Assembly: GCA_028283605.1 (NCBI GenBank)
Contig: JAPWKH010000009.1
Coordinates: forward strand, 62,001 to 126,000
Source of the DNA: Arachidicoccus sp.
Lineage (GTDB): Bacteria > Bacteroidota > Bacteroidia > Chitinophagales > Chitinophagaceae
Direction of reading: 5' to 3'
Length of the DNA stretch: 64,000 bases
The position numbers and the translations under genes are program-made. This document shows positions 42,774-53,600 of this stretch, in pieces. The notes under the pieces were generated by a model. That model did no database searches, was not told the origin of the DNA, and was given only the letters and a program-made list of their open reading frames with translations. Every line of letters begins with the position of its first letter. Position 1 is the stretch's first letter.

Positions 42774-43589
42774 ATGATAACAAAAGCCACATCATTATTC
42801 ATCGCAATACTTTTCTTTTATGTAAATTCATTTGCTGCTACAACAGATACCATAAGCATATACAGCAATGCCATGCATAAAAGCTATAAATGTTCAATAT
42901 TTTTTCCCGATGATTATTCCGCGCAAAAATCTTTTCCCGTTGTTTATTTATTAAACGGATATAGTGGTGGCTATCGCGACTGGATAAATAATAAAAACCT
43001 TATAAACTGCGTAGACGCTTATCATATTATTGTTGTTTGCCCGGATGGCGGATTTTCAAGCTGGTATTTTGACAGTCCGAAAGATAGTATCTGGAAATTT
43101 GAAACATATATTGCCAAAGAAGTTCCTGCTTATATCGATCAACACTATCATACTATTCCCGACAGGGAACACCGCGGTATTGTGGGATTAAGCATGGGCG
43201 GCCACGGCGCTATGTATCTTGCAATAAAACATAAAGATTTTTTCGGCACCTGCGCAAGCATGAGTGGCGGAGTTGATTTTACACCATTTCCGGACAACTG
43301 GGAAATAGCCAAACACTTAGGAAAATATGAAGACAACAAAGAATTGTGGGAACAGAACACAGTAAATTACTGGTCAGGTTTTTTAAAAGACAAAGAACTT
43401 GCCATAAGTTTTGAGTGTGGCACAGATGATTTTTTCATCAATGTAAACAGGGCATTGCATCAAAAATTGCTGTCATTAAAAATCACGCACGATTATGCAG
43501 AACGCCCGGGCGGGCATACATGGGAATACTGGACAAATGCAATTCAGTACGAAATGCTATTCTTCCATAATTATTTTTCAAGGAAATAA
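42774..43589 (+). CDS. Secreted esterase of the alpha/beta hydrolase fold (esterase D/feruloyl esterase-like)
   Basis: A 271-aa protein with a signal peptide (SLFIAILFFYVNSFAA). The putative esterase domain has PVVYLLNGYSGGYRDW, the nucleophile elbow GLSMGGHGA (catalytic Ser), a late Asp in CGTDDFF and a His in RPGGHTWEYW. Related proteins hydrolyse feruloyl, acetyl or S-formylglutathione esters; the export signal favours carbohydrate ester substrates. Its 3' end overlaps aroQ, on the opposite strand, by 19 bp. Confidence 0.85.
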   Translation: MITKATSLFIAILFFYVNSFAATTDTISIYSNAMHKSYKCSIFFPDDYSAQKSFPVVYLLNGYSGGYRDWINNKNLINCVDAYHIIVVCPDGGFSSWYFDSPKDSIWKFETYIAKEVPAYIDQHYHTIPDREHRGIVGLSMGGHGAMYLAIKHKDFFGTCASMSGGVDFTPFPDNWEIAKHLGKYEDNKELWEQNTVNYWSGFLKDKELAISFECGTDDFFINVNRALHQKLLSLKITHDYAERPGGHTWEYWTNAIQYEMLFFHNYFSRK

Positions 43590-43990
43590 ATAAGGGCCAG
43601 TTCATATCCTTTCAGCCCAAGGCCTGCAATAGTTCCCTTTGCTTTGGCAGAAATATAAGATATTTTTCGAAATTCTTCACGAGCATGCACGTTGCTGATG
43701 TGTACTTCAATTACCGGCGTAGTAATCGCCGCAATGCAATCTCCCAGTGCTACTGAAGTATGCGTATATCCGCCCGGGTTTAAAATAATGCCATCAAAAG
43801 AAAATCCCGCACGCTGCATTTCATTGATCAGTTCGCCTTCCACATTTGATTGAAAATAATGAAAAGAAATTTTAGGGTATTTTTCTTTTAAAGTTTCAAA
43901 ATAATTTTCGAATGTCTGTGAACCGTAAATGCCGGGTTCTCTCGTTCCGAGTAAATTAAGATTTGGCCCATTGATGATGGCTATTTGCAT
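43571..43990 (-). CDS. aroQ: 3-dehydroquinate dehydratase, type II
   Basis: A 139-aa type II dehydroquinase that converts 3-dehydroquinate to 3-dehydroshikimate in the shikimate pathway. Motifs: INGPNLNLLGTREPGIYG (Arg and catalytic Tyr), NPGGYTHTSVALGDC, VEVHISNVHAREEFRK (with the catalytic His) and a final GLGLKGYELAL. The ATG at 43990 gives the standard start; an upstream ATG would add 11 atypical residues. Its end overlaps the esterase gene convergently. Confidence 0.95.
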   Translation of the reverse strand: MQIAIINGPNLNLLGTREPGIYGSQTFENYFETLKEKYPKISFHYFQSNVEGELINEMQRAGFSFDGIILNPGGYTHTSVALGDCIAAITTPVIEVHISNVHAREEFRKISYISAKAKGTIAGLGLKGYELALIYFLEK

Positions 43991-44046
43991 ATTGTTTTTC
44001 AATTTTAAACAAATGTAAAACAATCCAAAAAATCAACATCTCTTAA

Positions 44047-44077
44047 TTTGTTTTTAAAGATACATTTATTATCTTTG
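44047..44077 (+). promoter_or_regulatory. Promoter of the rimP-nusA-infB operon
   Basis: TTTG (44047-44050), a 19-bp spacer and TATCTTTG (44070-44077) match both consensus elements. The start would be near 44084, giving a leader of about 62 nt that contains a strong hairpin. Confidence 0.75.
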
Positions 44078-44097
44078 CGGACGAAATTGAGGCAGAG

Positions 44098-44122
44098 GAA
44101 GGGAACGAGCAACGTTCCCTTC
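44098..44122 (+). promoter_or_regulatory. Leader hairpin of the rimP-nusA-infB operon
   Basis: GAAGGGAACG (44098-44107) and CGTTCCCTTC (44113-44122) form a perfect 10-bp stem with the loop AGCAA, followed by TCTTATTTTC. It lies between the promoter and the rimP ATG and could act as an attenuator (the operon encodes NusA, which affects termination) or stabilise the mRNA. Confidence 0.6.
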
Positions 44123-44145
44123 TCTTATTTTCAAAAGTTTTTATT

Positions 44146-44616
44146 ATGTCCATTCAGGAAAAAACGGCAGTAGCAGAGCATTTATTGGATGAATTATTGT
44201 TGAACGAAAGCGAATATTTCAAAGTAGGATTTAAGGTAAAACCTACCAATAATTTTAAAGTGTATATAGATGGAGATGCCGGAATTACGATTGAGCAATG
44301 CATCAAATTCAATAGGGCATTATATAAAATGATTGAAGAAAAAGAATTGTTTCCTGATGGTGATTTTTCTTTGGAAGTTTCCTCGCCGGGAATAGACGAG
44401 CCTTTAAAAAATATTCGTCAATATAAGAAGAATGTAAACCGCTTGGTGGAAACAACTTTGAATGACAGTACTAAACATACAGGCATCCTTAAACAAGTTT
44501 CCGACGAAGGAATTATTTTGGAAATACATACAGGAAAAGGCAAAAAAGCTGTAACAAATGAGTTGTTTCAGCCGTTTCAGGATATAAAAACAACAATTGT
44601 ACAAATTCAGTTTTAA
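44146..44616 (+). CDS. rimP: Ribosome maturation factor RimP
   Basis: A 156-aa RimP, needed for 30S subunit assembly. The N-domain contains FKVYIDGDAGITIEQCIKFNRAL and the C-domain follows FSLEVSSPGIDEPLKNIRQYKKNVNR (quoted here in part). It is the first gene of the conserved rimP-nusA-infB operon and precedes nusA by 38 bp. The linked promoter and hairpin lie directly upstream. Confidence 0.92.
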   Translation: MSIQEKTAVAEHLLDELLLNESEYFKVGFKVKPTNNFKVYIDGDAGITIEQCIKFNRALYKMIEEKELFPDGDFSLEVSSPGIDEPLKNIRQYKKNVNRLVETTLNDSTKHTGILKQVSDEGIILEIHTGKGKKAVTNELFQPFQDIKTTIVQIQF

Positions 44617-44654
44617 AAAACGCTAATACTAAAGCGCTTAAAAGGTTTAAATAT

Positions 44655-45899
44655 ATGGCAAGTATCAATTTAATTGAGGCATTCCAGGAATTCAAGGACG
44701 CAGAAAATATAGATCGTCCTACGATGATGAAAGTTGTAGAAGATGTATTTAAAACGTTGTTGCGTAAAAAATACGTAAGTGACGAAAATTTTGACGTCAT
44801 CGTTAATGCCGAACAGGGAGACTTGGAAATTTTCCGCAGAAGAATGATTGTGGGAGATGGTGAAGTAGAAGATCCGTTAGCGGAAATAGCATATAGCGAG
44901 GCTATAAAAATTGAACCGGATTTTGAAGTAGGCGAAGAATTGATCGAGCCTTTAGATCTATACGATTTTGGGCGTCGCGCTATTTTGGCTGCTAAGCAAA
45001 CCCTGGCAAGCAGAATCGGCGATTTGAAGAAAAATGTTTTGGTTCAAAAATATGAAGAACGTTTAGGAGAATTAATTACTGCTGAAGTATATCAGGTTTG
45101 GCGCAAAGAAGTTCTTTTGTTGGATGATGACGGCAATGAACTGATTTTACCGAAATCCGAACAAATACCGCAGGATTTTTTCAAAAAAGGAGAAAGTATT
45201 CGTGCTATTATCAGCCGAGTGGATGTTAAGAATAATACGCCGGTAATCATCCTTAGTCGTACAAGTACTGTTTTCTTGGAAAAACTAATGGAAATGGAAG
45301 TGCCGGAAATTGCAGAAGGATTGATTACTATTAAAAAAATCGTTCGCGAACCGGGAGAAAGAGCAAAAGTTGCAGTGGAAAGTTATGATGACAGGATAGA
45401 TCCGGTTGGAGCCTGCGTAGGCATGAAAGGAAGCCGTATTCATGGTATTGTCCGCGAGTTAAAAAATGAAAACATAGATGTGATTAACTTTACAAACAAT
45501 ACTCAATTATTAATTCAGCGCTCTTTGACTCCGGCAAAAATCAGTTTTATGGAATTGGACAATGAGAAAAAATACGCTGAAGTATTTCTTCCTCAGGATC
45601 AGGTTTCTTTAGCAATTGGCCGCCGAGGTGTGAACATAAAATTGGCCTGCGAATTGACAGGTTATAATATTGACGTATTCCGTGAAGATCAGGAAAGCGA
45701 AGAATTTGATATTGACCTTGATGAATTTAGCGATGAAATAGATCAATGGGTTATCGATGAACTGAAAAGAGTAGGCTGTGATACAGCCCGCAGCGTATTG
45801 GCGCTCAGCCCGCAGGAATTGGAAAGAAGAACAGATTTAGAAAAAGTTACCATTCAGGATGTTAGACGCATTCTTGAAGAAGAATTTGAAAAAGAATAA
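44655..45899 (+). CDS. nusA: Transcription termination/antitermination factor NusA
   Basis: At 414 aa this has the RNAP-binding N-domain (residues 1-130), the S1 domain (around 135-200, GESIRAIISRVDVKNNTPVIILSR, in part), two KH domains (DPVGACVGMKGSRI and the second around LAIGRRGVNIKLACEL) and a short acidic C-terminal region. It modulates pausing, termination and antitermination. It lies between rimP and infB and may regulate its own operon through the leader hairpin. Confidence 0.96.
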   Translation: MASINLIEAFQEFKDAENIDRPTMMKVVEDVFKTLLRKKYVSDENFDVIVNAEQGDLEIFRRRMIVGDGEVEDPLAEIAYSEAIKIEPDFEVGEELIEPLDLYDFGRRAILAAKQTLASRIGDLKKNVLVQKYEERLGELITAEVYQVWRKEVLLLDDDGNELILPKSEQIPQDFFKKGESIRAIISRVDVKNNTPVIILSRTSTVFLEKLMEMEVPEIAEGLITIKKIVREPGERAKVAVESYDDRIDPVGACVGMKGSRIHGIVRELKNENIDVINFTNNTQLLIQRSLTPAKISFMELDNEKKYAEVFLPQDQVSLAIGRRGVNIKLACELTGYNIDVFREDQESEEFDIDLDEFSDEIDQWVIDELKRVGCDTARSVLALSPQELERRTDLEKVTIQDVRRILEEEFEKE

Positions 45900-45943
45900 G
45901 CTAACTTAATTAAAATCAAACAGTTAGTTTATGAAAATAATAT

Positions 45944-48900
45944 ATGGCAGAAGTAAAATTACCACGATTATTGGCAGCTGCCAAGGAGTTTAATATCGGT
46001 CAGGAAACCCTTATTGAATTTCTTGAAAGCAAAGGATTTAAAAAAGAAGATTTAAAGCCGACAGCAAAATTGTCGGAAGAGCAGTATTATGCACTTCAAA
46101 AAGAATTTCAGGGCGATAAGTTAGCAAAAGACAAAGCAAACAAAATAGAAATTCCAAAAAGTGCGGCAACGGCGGCGCAGCAAACCGAGAAAAAGAAAAA
46201 AGAAGAAATTACTGAAGTTTCCGATGCATTACCGCAAGAGATTCTTCCGCCTGTAAATGAAATTCCGGAAGAAGAAAAAAATATTATAGCAGAAAAGGAA
46301 ATTCTTCCCGAACCGGAAGTGATAAAGGAAATTCCTCCTGTTATCGAAGAAAAAATTGTTCCAACAGAAGAGAAGCCGGAACTCGTAAAAATTGAGGCGC
46401 CCGAAATCGAAGCGCCGAAAATTATTAATAAAATAGATTTGTCGGCAATTGATTCATCTACTCGCCCCAAAAAAGCGGCTGTTAAAAAAGTACAGGAACC
46501 AAAATCGGCAGAAAAAACAGAGAATAAAAAACCTGAAAAAGAGGTAATTGAAGAAAAAAAGGAAACGGTAGAAACAGTAAAAACTGAACAGCCAAAGCCT
46601 GAAATTAAAGCTGTACCGGAAATTACAGAACCCGTAATTGAGAATATCCGTGCGGAAAAAATTGAAGGTCCCAAAATTCTTGGTAAAATTGAATTGCCCA
46701 AAGAAAATGATGTAAGACCAAAGCCCGGCAATGATGCTTCCCGCAAACGGAAGCGTATTCCCATAGAGAATAAAAGACCCGGAGGCGGCGATAACAGGCC
46801 CAATTTTCAGCCTCCGAATAACAATAATAACAACAATAATAACAGGCCTAATTTTCAGCATTCCAACAATAATAACAACAATCGCAGTAATAATCAGGAT
46901 AATTCCCAGCAGAGGCATAATCCCGGCGAGCGGAATGGTTTTCAAAGAAATAATCAGCAACAGAACGACCACCGTCCGGGAAATCGTCCGGTAGCAAGGC
47001 CAAATAACAGGTTTGCACCTCAAGAAACAAATAGTGAAATAGATCAAAAGCGTATTCAGGATAAAATCCGCGAAACACAGGCCAAATTAGCCGGTACCAC
47101 CGGTTCCAAAGCCAAAAGCAAAGCCAAGTACCGCCGCGAGAAAAGACAGGAAATGGCTGAAGCAATGGAAGCGCTGGAAGGCCAGGATAAAAAATTATCC
47201 GTTACAGAATTTATTACCGTAAGCGAGTTGGCAAATCTGATGGATGTAAACTTTGCAGACGTTATCAGTAAATGTATGGGCTTGGGTATAATGGTTTCTA
47301 TCAATCAGCGGTTAGATGCGGAAGTCATTGAATTGGTTTCTGAAGAATTTGGCTATGAAGTAGAATTTATCGGTCTTGAAGATGCTGATGAGCTTGATGA
47401 AGAAGACGAAGAAGATGATGCTGAAAACCTGAAACCAAGAAATCCTATCGTTACTATTATGGGTCACGTGGATCATGGTAAAACATCTTTGCTCGATTAT
47501 ATTCGCCGTACAAAAGTTGCGAGCGGCGAAGCCGGCGGTATTACTCAACACATCGGAGCGTACGTTGTAAATGTGGGAGATGATAAAAAAATTACATTCC
47601 TGGATACGCCGGGACACGAAGCATTTACGGCTATGCGCGCACGCGGTGCAAAAGTTACCGATATTGCTGTAATCGTAATTGCAGCAGACGATGCCGTGAT
47701 GCCGCAAACAAAAGAAGCCATCAGCCATGCGCAAGCGGCGGGGGTTCCAATGATTTTCGCAATTAATAAAATAGATAAAGACGGTGCAAATCCGCAAAAA
47801 ATATACGAACAACTTTCGCAAATGAACATTCTTGTAGAAGAATGGGGCGGAAAATTCCAAAGCCAGGAAATATCTGCAAAGCAAGGATTGAATGTAGATG
47901 CATTATTAGAAAAAATATTGCTCGAAGCAGAAGTGCTGGAATTAAAATCCAATCCGGATAAAGAAGCCACAGGTTCTGTGGTAGAAGCCTCTTTAGATAA
48001 AGGACGTGGTTATGTTGCTACTTTATTGATTCAAAATGGTACGTTGCATCAGGGCGATCTGGTAGTTGCGGGTCAATACTATGGCAGAATGAAAGCAATG
48101 TTCAATGAATTAAATCAGCGTATAGATATTGCTGGGCCTTCAACCCCGGTACAGATACTTGGATTGAACGGCGCGCCGCAAGCCGGCGAAAAAATAAAAG
48201 TTTATGCTGATGAAGCAGAAGCAAAAGATATCGCCTCCAAACGTGCGCAAATAATGCGTGAACAAGGTTTGCGTACACGCAAACACATCACGCTTGATGA
48301 AATAGGACGAAGGTTGGCTTTGGGTAATTTCAAGCAATTAAACATTATTATCAAAGGTGATGTGGATGGTTCTGTAGAAGCGCTTAGCGATTCTTTGCAA
48401 AAATTATCAACCGAAGAAATTGCAGTAAGCGTTGTACACAAAGCAGTTGGGCAAATTTCCGAAAGCGATGTGCTTTTGGCAACAGCTTCCGATGCAATTA
48501 TTCTTGGATTTAATGTGAGAGCTTCTTCTCAGGCTTCTAAATTGGCCGACACAGAAGGCGTGGAAATAAAAACATACTCCATTATTTACAATGCTATCGA
48601 AGAAATCAAGAGCGCAATGGAAGGTATGTTGGAACCGAAGGTTGAAGAAAAAGAAGTGGCTACAGTTGAAATCCGTGAAGTCTATAAATTTGATAAAGCT
48701 ACAGTTGCCGGATGCTATGTATTGGAAGGCAAAATAAAACGTGACCATAAAATACGTTTGTTCAGAGACGGTATATTGGTGTATCCGAGAACGGAAGGCG
48801 CTTATGCAGAATTAGGAAGTTTGAAGCGTTTTAAAGATGATATGAAAGAAGTGGCACAAGGTTATGAATGCGGCCTTACTTTAAAAAACTTTGCCGATAT

Positions 48901-48958
48901 ACAAGTAGGTGATAATATCGTAGCTTATGAACAGGAAGAAGTAAAACGGACTCTATAA
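45944..48958 (+). CDS. infB: Translation initiation factor IF-2
   Basis: A 1004-aa GTPase that brings initiator tRNA to the 30S subunit. The N-terminus has a small IF2_N-like helix domain ([20 protein letters not shown]) and then a long charged, low-complexity region, rich in Pro/Glu/Lys to residue 260 and in Asn/Gln/Arg to 370 ([15 protein letters not shown]). The G domain has GHVDHGKTS (P-loop), DTPGHEAF and NKID. Domains II, III and IV follow to the C-terminus. The Asn-rich insert is typical of Bacteroidota IF-2, but this one is long. Confidence 0.97.
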   Translation: MAEVKLPRLLAAAKEFNIGQETLIEFLESKGFKKEDLKPTAKLSEEQYYALQKEFQGDKLAKDKANKIEIPKSAATAAQQTEKKKKEEITEVSDALPQEILPPVNEIPEEEKNIIAEKEILPEPEVIKEIPPVIEEKIVPTEEKPELVKIEAPEIEAPKIINKIDLSAIDSSTRPKKAAVKKVQEPKSAEKTENKKPEKEVIEEKKETVETVKTEQPKPEIKAVPEITEPVIENIRAEKIEGPKILGKIELPKENDVRPKPGNDASRKRKRIPIENKRPGGGDNRPNFQPPNNNNNNNNNRPNFQHSNNNNNNRSNNQDNSQQRHNPGERNGFQRNNQQQNDHRPGNRPVARPNNRFAPQETNSEIDQKRIQDKIRETQAKLAGTTGSKAKSKAKYRREKRQEMAEAMEALEGQDKKLSVTEFITVSELANLMDVNFADVISKCMGLGIMVSINQRLDAEVIELVSEEFGYEVEFIGLEDADELDEEDEEDDAENLKPRNPIVTIMGHVDHGKTSLLDYIRRTKVASGEAGGITQHIGAYVVNVGDDKKITFLDTPGHEAFTAMRARGAKVTDIAVIVIAADDAVMPQTKEAISHAQAAGVPMIFAINKIDKDGANPQKIYEQLSQMNILVEEWGGKFQSQEISAKQGLNVDALLEKILLEAEVLELKSNPDKEATGSVVEASLDKGRGYVATLLIQNGTLHQGDLVVAGQYYGRMKAMFNELNQRIDIAGPSTPVQILGLNGAPQAGEKIKVYADEAEAKDIASKRAQIMREQGLRTRKHITLDEIGRRLALGNFKQLNIIIKGDVDGSVEALSDSLQKLSTEEIAVSVVHKAVGQISESDVLLATASDAIILGFNVRASSQASKLADTEGVEIKTYSIIYNAIEEIKSAMEGMLEPKVEEKEVATVEIREVYKFDKATVAGCYVLEGKIKRDHKIRLFRDGILVYPRTEGAYAELGSLKRFKDDMKEVAQGYECGLTLKNFADIQVGDNIVAYEQEEVKRTL

Positions 48959-48991
48959 AGGTTGGAATTTTATCAATATATAAATTAAATT

Positions 48992-49037
48992 AACGGGCTA
49001 AATTGTACAAGATTTTTCGAGAACAATTTAGCCTGTT
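48992..49037 (+). terminator. Long hairpin after infB
   Basis: Fifteen-base arms (48992-49006 and 49023-49037) pair with only one wobble around a 16-nt loop. No T run follows, so it may be a processing or mRNA-stability element rather than an intrinsic terminator. Confidence 0.5.
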
Positions 49038-49139
49038 GAATATATCCCAATATTTAATTTGTTAAATTGATAGGATAAAGGCACAAACCCGATTTGAATA
49101 TTTATTTTTGAAACAATAAATTTTATTACTCAGATAGAA

Positions 49140-50561
49140 ATGAAGAAATATATATTAAAAATATTCCTTGTATTATTTACAGTTCCTGTTTTTGCACAAG
49201 AACAAAATAAAGTAGTGGTAAATAAAATTATTGCTCAGATAGGCGATGAAATAATTTTGAAATCCGATATAGATAATGATCTTTTGCAAATGAAGTATCA
49301 GGCCGGAAACCAGGCATTGCCGGCGAATATCGATTGTGAATCCATCAAACAACAGATTATTTTAAAAGCCTTGGCTTTACAAGCTCAGCGAGTAGATTCC
49401 CTGACTGTCAGCGACGATGAAGTAGAGAATAATTTCCAAAATAGAGTGAGGTATTTTACGTCTCAGTACGGAAGTAAAGACGCGCTCGAAAAAGCAATGG
49501 GAAAAACAGTGGATCAATGGCGCCACGAAGTAATTCCAAGCTTGAAAGAAAATCTTTTGGCGCAGAAAGAACAGACACAGATTACACAAAATGTAAATGT
49601 TACACCGGCAGAAGTGCAGGCATATTTTAACACAATACCAAAGGACAGCCTTGCTTATTACGAAAGTCAATATCAGGCGAGTCAGATCGTAATGTATCCG
49701 GTACCAAACCAGGAAGTGGTAGATAATTTAAAAAAACAACTGGATGATTGGAAAAAGCAAGTAGAAGCGGGTAAAGCCAATTTTGCAGAGCTTGCAAAAA
49801 ACAATTCCGACGAGCCGGCTGCAAAACAAACTTTCGGGCAAATGACTATTAATAGAGAGGATGATAAAGGCAGGTTAGATCCGGATTTTATGAAAGCTGC
49901 ATTTCTTTTAAGAGAAGGCCAAATATCACCTATTGTTAAATCGCAATTCGGCTATCACATTATTCAAATGGTAAGCCGTGTAGGCAACGAAGCCATCGTT
50001 CGGCATATTATAAAAATACCGCCTGTAACCGATGTGGAAATAAAGGGAACAATCAGCAGAATGGATAGCTTGCACGAGCTTTTGAGCAGCAATAAAATAG
50101 ATTTTAATCAGGCGTTTAATTTATATAACGAAGATAAAAACGCCAAATTCAACGCAGGCGCTGTCATTGGTATGGCCAACGGATATCCTGTTACGCCTTT
50201 TGCGCTCGATCAATTGCAAGATAAAGATCTTGTAAATTTATTGCCAAAGATGAAAGATGGAGAATATTCAGACCCGCAGGTTTTTACAGACCCAAGCACG
50301 CAAAAAGTTGGCACAAGAATTATATATTTAAGAAGCCATACTTTGCCGCATAGAGAAAATATGCAGGATGATTATGATAAAATCGCTGCAGATGCTTTAG
50401 CAGCAAAAAAACAAAAAGTAACTGAAGACTGGATTACCAACCACATGCAGGATTTTTATATAACCATTGATCCGTCTTACGGGCATTGTATTGAACTTGC
50501 CAAATGGAACAAAAATTCAACTGATAGAGTGCAGCATTTTTCTGCAAGTAATGTGAAATAA
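49140..50561 (+). CDS. SurA-like periplasmic peptidyl-prolyl isomerase
   Basis: A 473-aa protein with a signal peptide ending PVFAQ. The N-terminal SurA-like chaperone segment (VNKIIAQIGDEIILKSDIDN) is followed by a helical part. A parvulin rotamase domain lies at about residues 180-285 (ASQIVMYPVP... FAELAKNNSDEPAA, then FMKAAFLLREGQISPIVKSQFGYHIIQ, both quoted in part). A second, degenerate domain may follow (IIKIPPVTDVE). It assists outer-membrane protein folding. It stands alone, 182 bp after infB. Confidence 0.88.
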   Translation: MKKYILKIFLVLFTVPVFAQEQNKVVVNKIIAQIGDEIILKSDIDNDLLQMKYQAGNQALPANIDCESIKQQIILKALALQAQRVDSLTVSDDEVENNFQNRVRYFTSQYGSKDALEKAMGKTVDQWRHEVIPSLKENLLAQKEQTQITQNVNVTPAEVQAYFNTIPKDSLAYYESQYQASQIVMYPVPNQEVVDNLKKQLDDWKKQVEAGKANFAELAKNNSDEPAAKQTFGQMTINREDDKGRLDPDFMKAAFLLREGQISPIVKSQFGYHIIQMVSRVGNEAIVRHIIKIPPVTDVEIKGTISRMDSLHELLSSNKIDFNQAFNLYNEDKNAKFNAGAVIGMANGYPVTPFALDQLQDKDLVNLLPKMKDGEYSDPQVFTDPSTQKVGTRIIYLRSHTLPHRENMQDDYDKIAADALAAKKQKVTEDWITNHMQDFYITIDPSYGHCIELAKWNKNSTDRVQHFSASNVK

Positions 50562-50664
50562 TGTATCTCATAGTTTTTACTTTCAGTAATTAGTCCTACA
50601 CAATCGTTTTCGTAAAAGAGTGATTTATGTTAGTGTTATTTTATTTTTACGAAAATAAATTTAC

Positions 50665-53600
50665 ATGCGCATAAGGAATTTTATCCCTCTTTTTTTATTA
50701 TTTACATTCTACACAGCTTACAGTTATTCTCAGCAAAATAACATTCGGGTTTCCCCTACAATAATTAGCGTTGCAAAAATCAATGCTACTACAGCAGAGA
50801 TAAAACTTTCCAATCATCAGCATTTTCTTTTTGATTTTTACGGAGAAAATATATTCCGGCTTTTGCAAGACAGCTTAAAAAATACTTTTACTGATCCTTA
50901 TGCAAATCCACCGGCAAAAATTCTAACGGACAATCCGAGAAAGAATATATCATTATTGAATCTAATTGAGAATGATAGTGCAGTAAAAATATCAAGCGCA
51001 GATATATTGATCTATATACAAAAATCTACCTCCCAAATAAAGATTTTTAATAAAAAAGATAACAGCCTGATAACCGAAATCATTGAACCGGCTGACATAC
51101 AGAATAATAACTGCGTACTTAAATTAACAGCAAAAGCCAATGAATATTTCTACGGCGGCGGCGTTCAAAACGGAAGGTTTTCACACAAAGGAAATATTAT
51201 CCAAATCGAAAATCAAAACAATTGGGTAGATGGCGGCGTAGCTTCTCCGAATCCATTTTACTGGTCAACCAATGGTTACGGTTTTATGTGGTACACTTTT
51301 AAAAAGGGCAAATATGATTTTGGAAAAACTCACAAAGAACAAATAAAGCTTTCTCATGAAGATAATAAATTGGATGTCTTTTTCATGATTGATAAACATC
51401 CGGCTGAGTTGTTGGGAGATTATTATCAACTAACAGGCCATCCTGTTCTTCTGCCAAAGTTTGGATTTTATGAAGGGCATTTGAATGCCTATAACCGCGA
51501 TTACTGGAAAGAAGATTCGCTTGGTATTTTATATGAAAACGGCAAAAAATACAAAGAAAGCCAAAAGGATACGGCCGGTATAAAAGAGTCGTTAAACGGA
51601 GAAAAAAACAATTATCAATTTTCAGCTCGAGCAGTAATAGACAGATATAAAAACAACGATTTGCCTTTGGGCTGGATTCTTCCAAATGACGGATATGGCG
51701 CGGGTTACGGACAAACAAGCACATTGGACGGCAACATACAAAATCTAAAATCATTCGGTGATTATGCACGAAAAAATGGCGTGCAAATAGGCTTATGGAC
51801 GCAATCGGATTTACATCCGAAAAAAGATATTCCTGCGCTGTTGCAAAGAGATATTATAAAAGAAGTAGGAACAGCAGGTGTGCGTGTTTTAAAAACAGAT
51901 GTTGCCTGGGTTGGCGCAGGATATTCATTTGGATTAAACGGAATTGCCGATGTTTCTCATATCATGTCGCAATACGGAAATGATGCGAGGCCGTTTATCA
52001 TAAGCCTTGATGGCTGGGCCGGCACGCAACGTTATGCAGGCGTATGGACGGGCGATCAAACGGGCGGATTATGGGAATATATCCGTTTTCATATTCCTAC
52101 TTATATTGGTTCCGGATTATCCGGCGAGCCCAATATTACATCCGATATGGACGGAATTTTCGGTGGCAAAAATCCGGTAGTAAACATCAGGGATTTTGAG
52201 TGGAAGGCATTTACGCCAATGCAGTTAAATATGGATGGATGGGGCGCAAATCCTAAATATCCTTCTGCTTTGGGCGAGCCGGCTACATCGATCAACAGAA
52301 GCTATTTGAAATTAAAATCAATGTTATTGCCATATACATACAGTATTGCCAAACAAGCAACAGACAGTTTGCCAATGATAAGAGCAATGTTTTTGGCATA
52401 TCCTAATGAATATACTTACGGAAAAAGTACACAATACCAATACATGTTCGGGCCGTACTTTTTGGTTGCGCCGATATACCAGTCTACACAAGCGAATGCA
52501 AATGGCGATGATATAAGAAATGGAATTTATCTGCCAAAAGGAGAGTGGATAGATTATTTCTCCGGAGATAAATACGAAGGAAATTGTATTCTCAATAATT
52601 TTGATGCTCCATTATGGAAGTTGCCTTTATTTGTAAAAAATGGCGCTATTATTCCAAGAACAAATCCTAACAATAATGTTTCTGAAATAAATACGGCTTT
52701 ACGTATTTACGAAATATATCCTTACAAAAAATCCTCTTTTACAGAATATACTGACGATGGATTTACTCAACAATATAAATTTAATAAATACGCTACAACA
52801 TACATAGAATCTGATGTTCAGGGAAATGAAGCCATTATTAAAATCTCTCCTGTGAAAGGAGATTTTGAAGGTTTTGTAAAACAAAAAGCAACAAGGCTTA
52901 TCGTCAATGTAACACAAAAGCCGGTCTTTATTGCTGCTCAAAAAGGAAGTGCAAAAATTTCTCTGAAGGAAGTTTTTACGATGAAAGATTTTTTGAATAC
53001 ACAAAATGTATATTATTATAATGCGGCTCCCGATCTGAATCAGTTTGCAACGAAAGGCAGCGCTTTTGAAAAAACAGCTATTATAAAAAATCCGCAGATA
53101 TGGATAAATGTTGAACCTGTTGATATTACAAAATATGCAATTACTTTGGCAATCGGCGGATTTCGTTTTGCACCATTAGACAAAACAAAAAATAATATAG
53201 GTATATTATCGTCGCCACATGCAGAAATACTTGATTCTAATGTCAATGCTTTTTCCGTAAAACCTGTTTGGGGAAAAATTAAAAATGCCGATTATTATGA
53301 ACTATTATTCAACGGGCAAACTTATACAACGATAAAAGATACGTTGCTGCCATTTACGGATTTAACGCCGGAAACTGATTATACATTTCAAATACGCGCA
53401 GTAAACAAAAGTGGCAAATCTGCCTGGAGTGAGTTTACAGCAAAAACAAAAAGCGATCCACTGAGATATGCAATTAAAGGTATCACAGCTTCTACAACCG
53501 CAGAAAATCAAAGTGGCGAAGGAATAAAAAATTTATTTGATTTTGACGAAAGCACTTTATGGCACACAAAATGGGGACAAAAGGCTGTGCCATTTGATAT

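Noticed and set aside
46108-47304. Several long antisense ORFs inside infB
   Set aside because: They arise from the biased Pro/Glu/Lys and Asn-rich coding sequence of IF-2 and show no domains.
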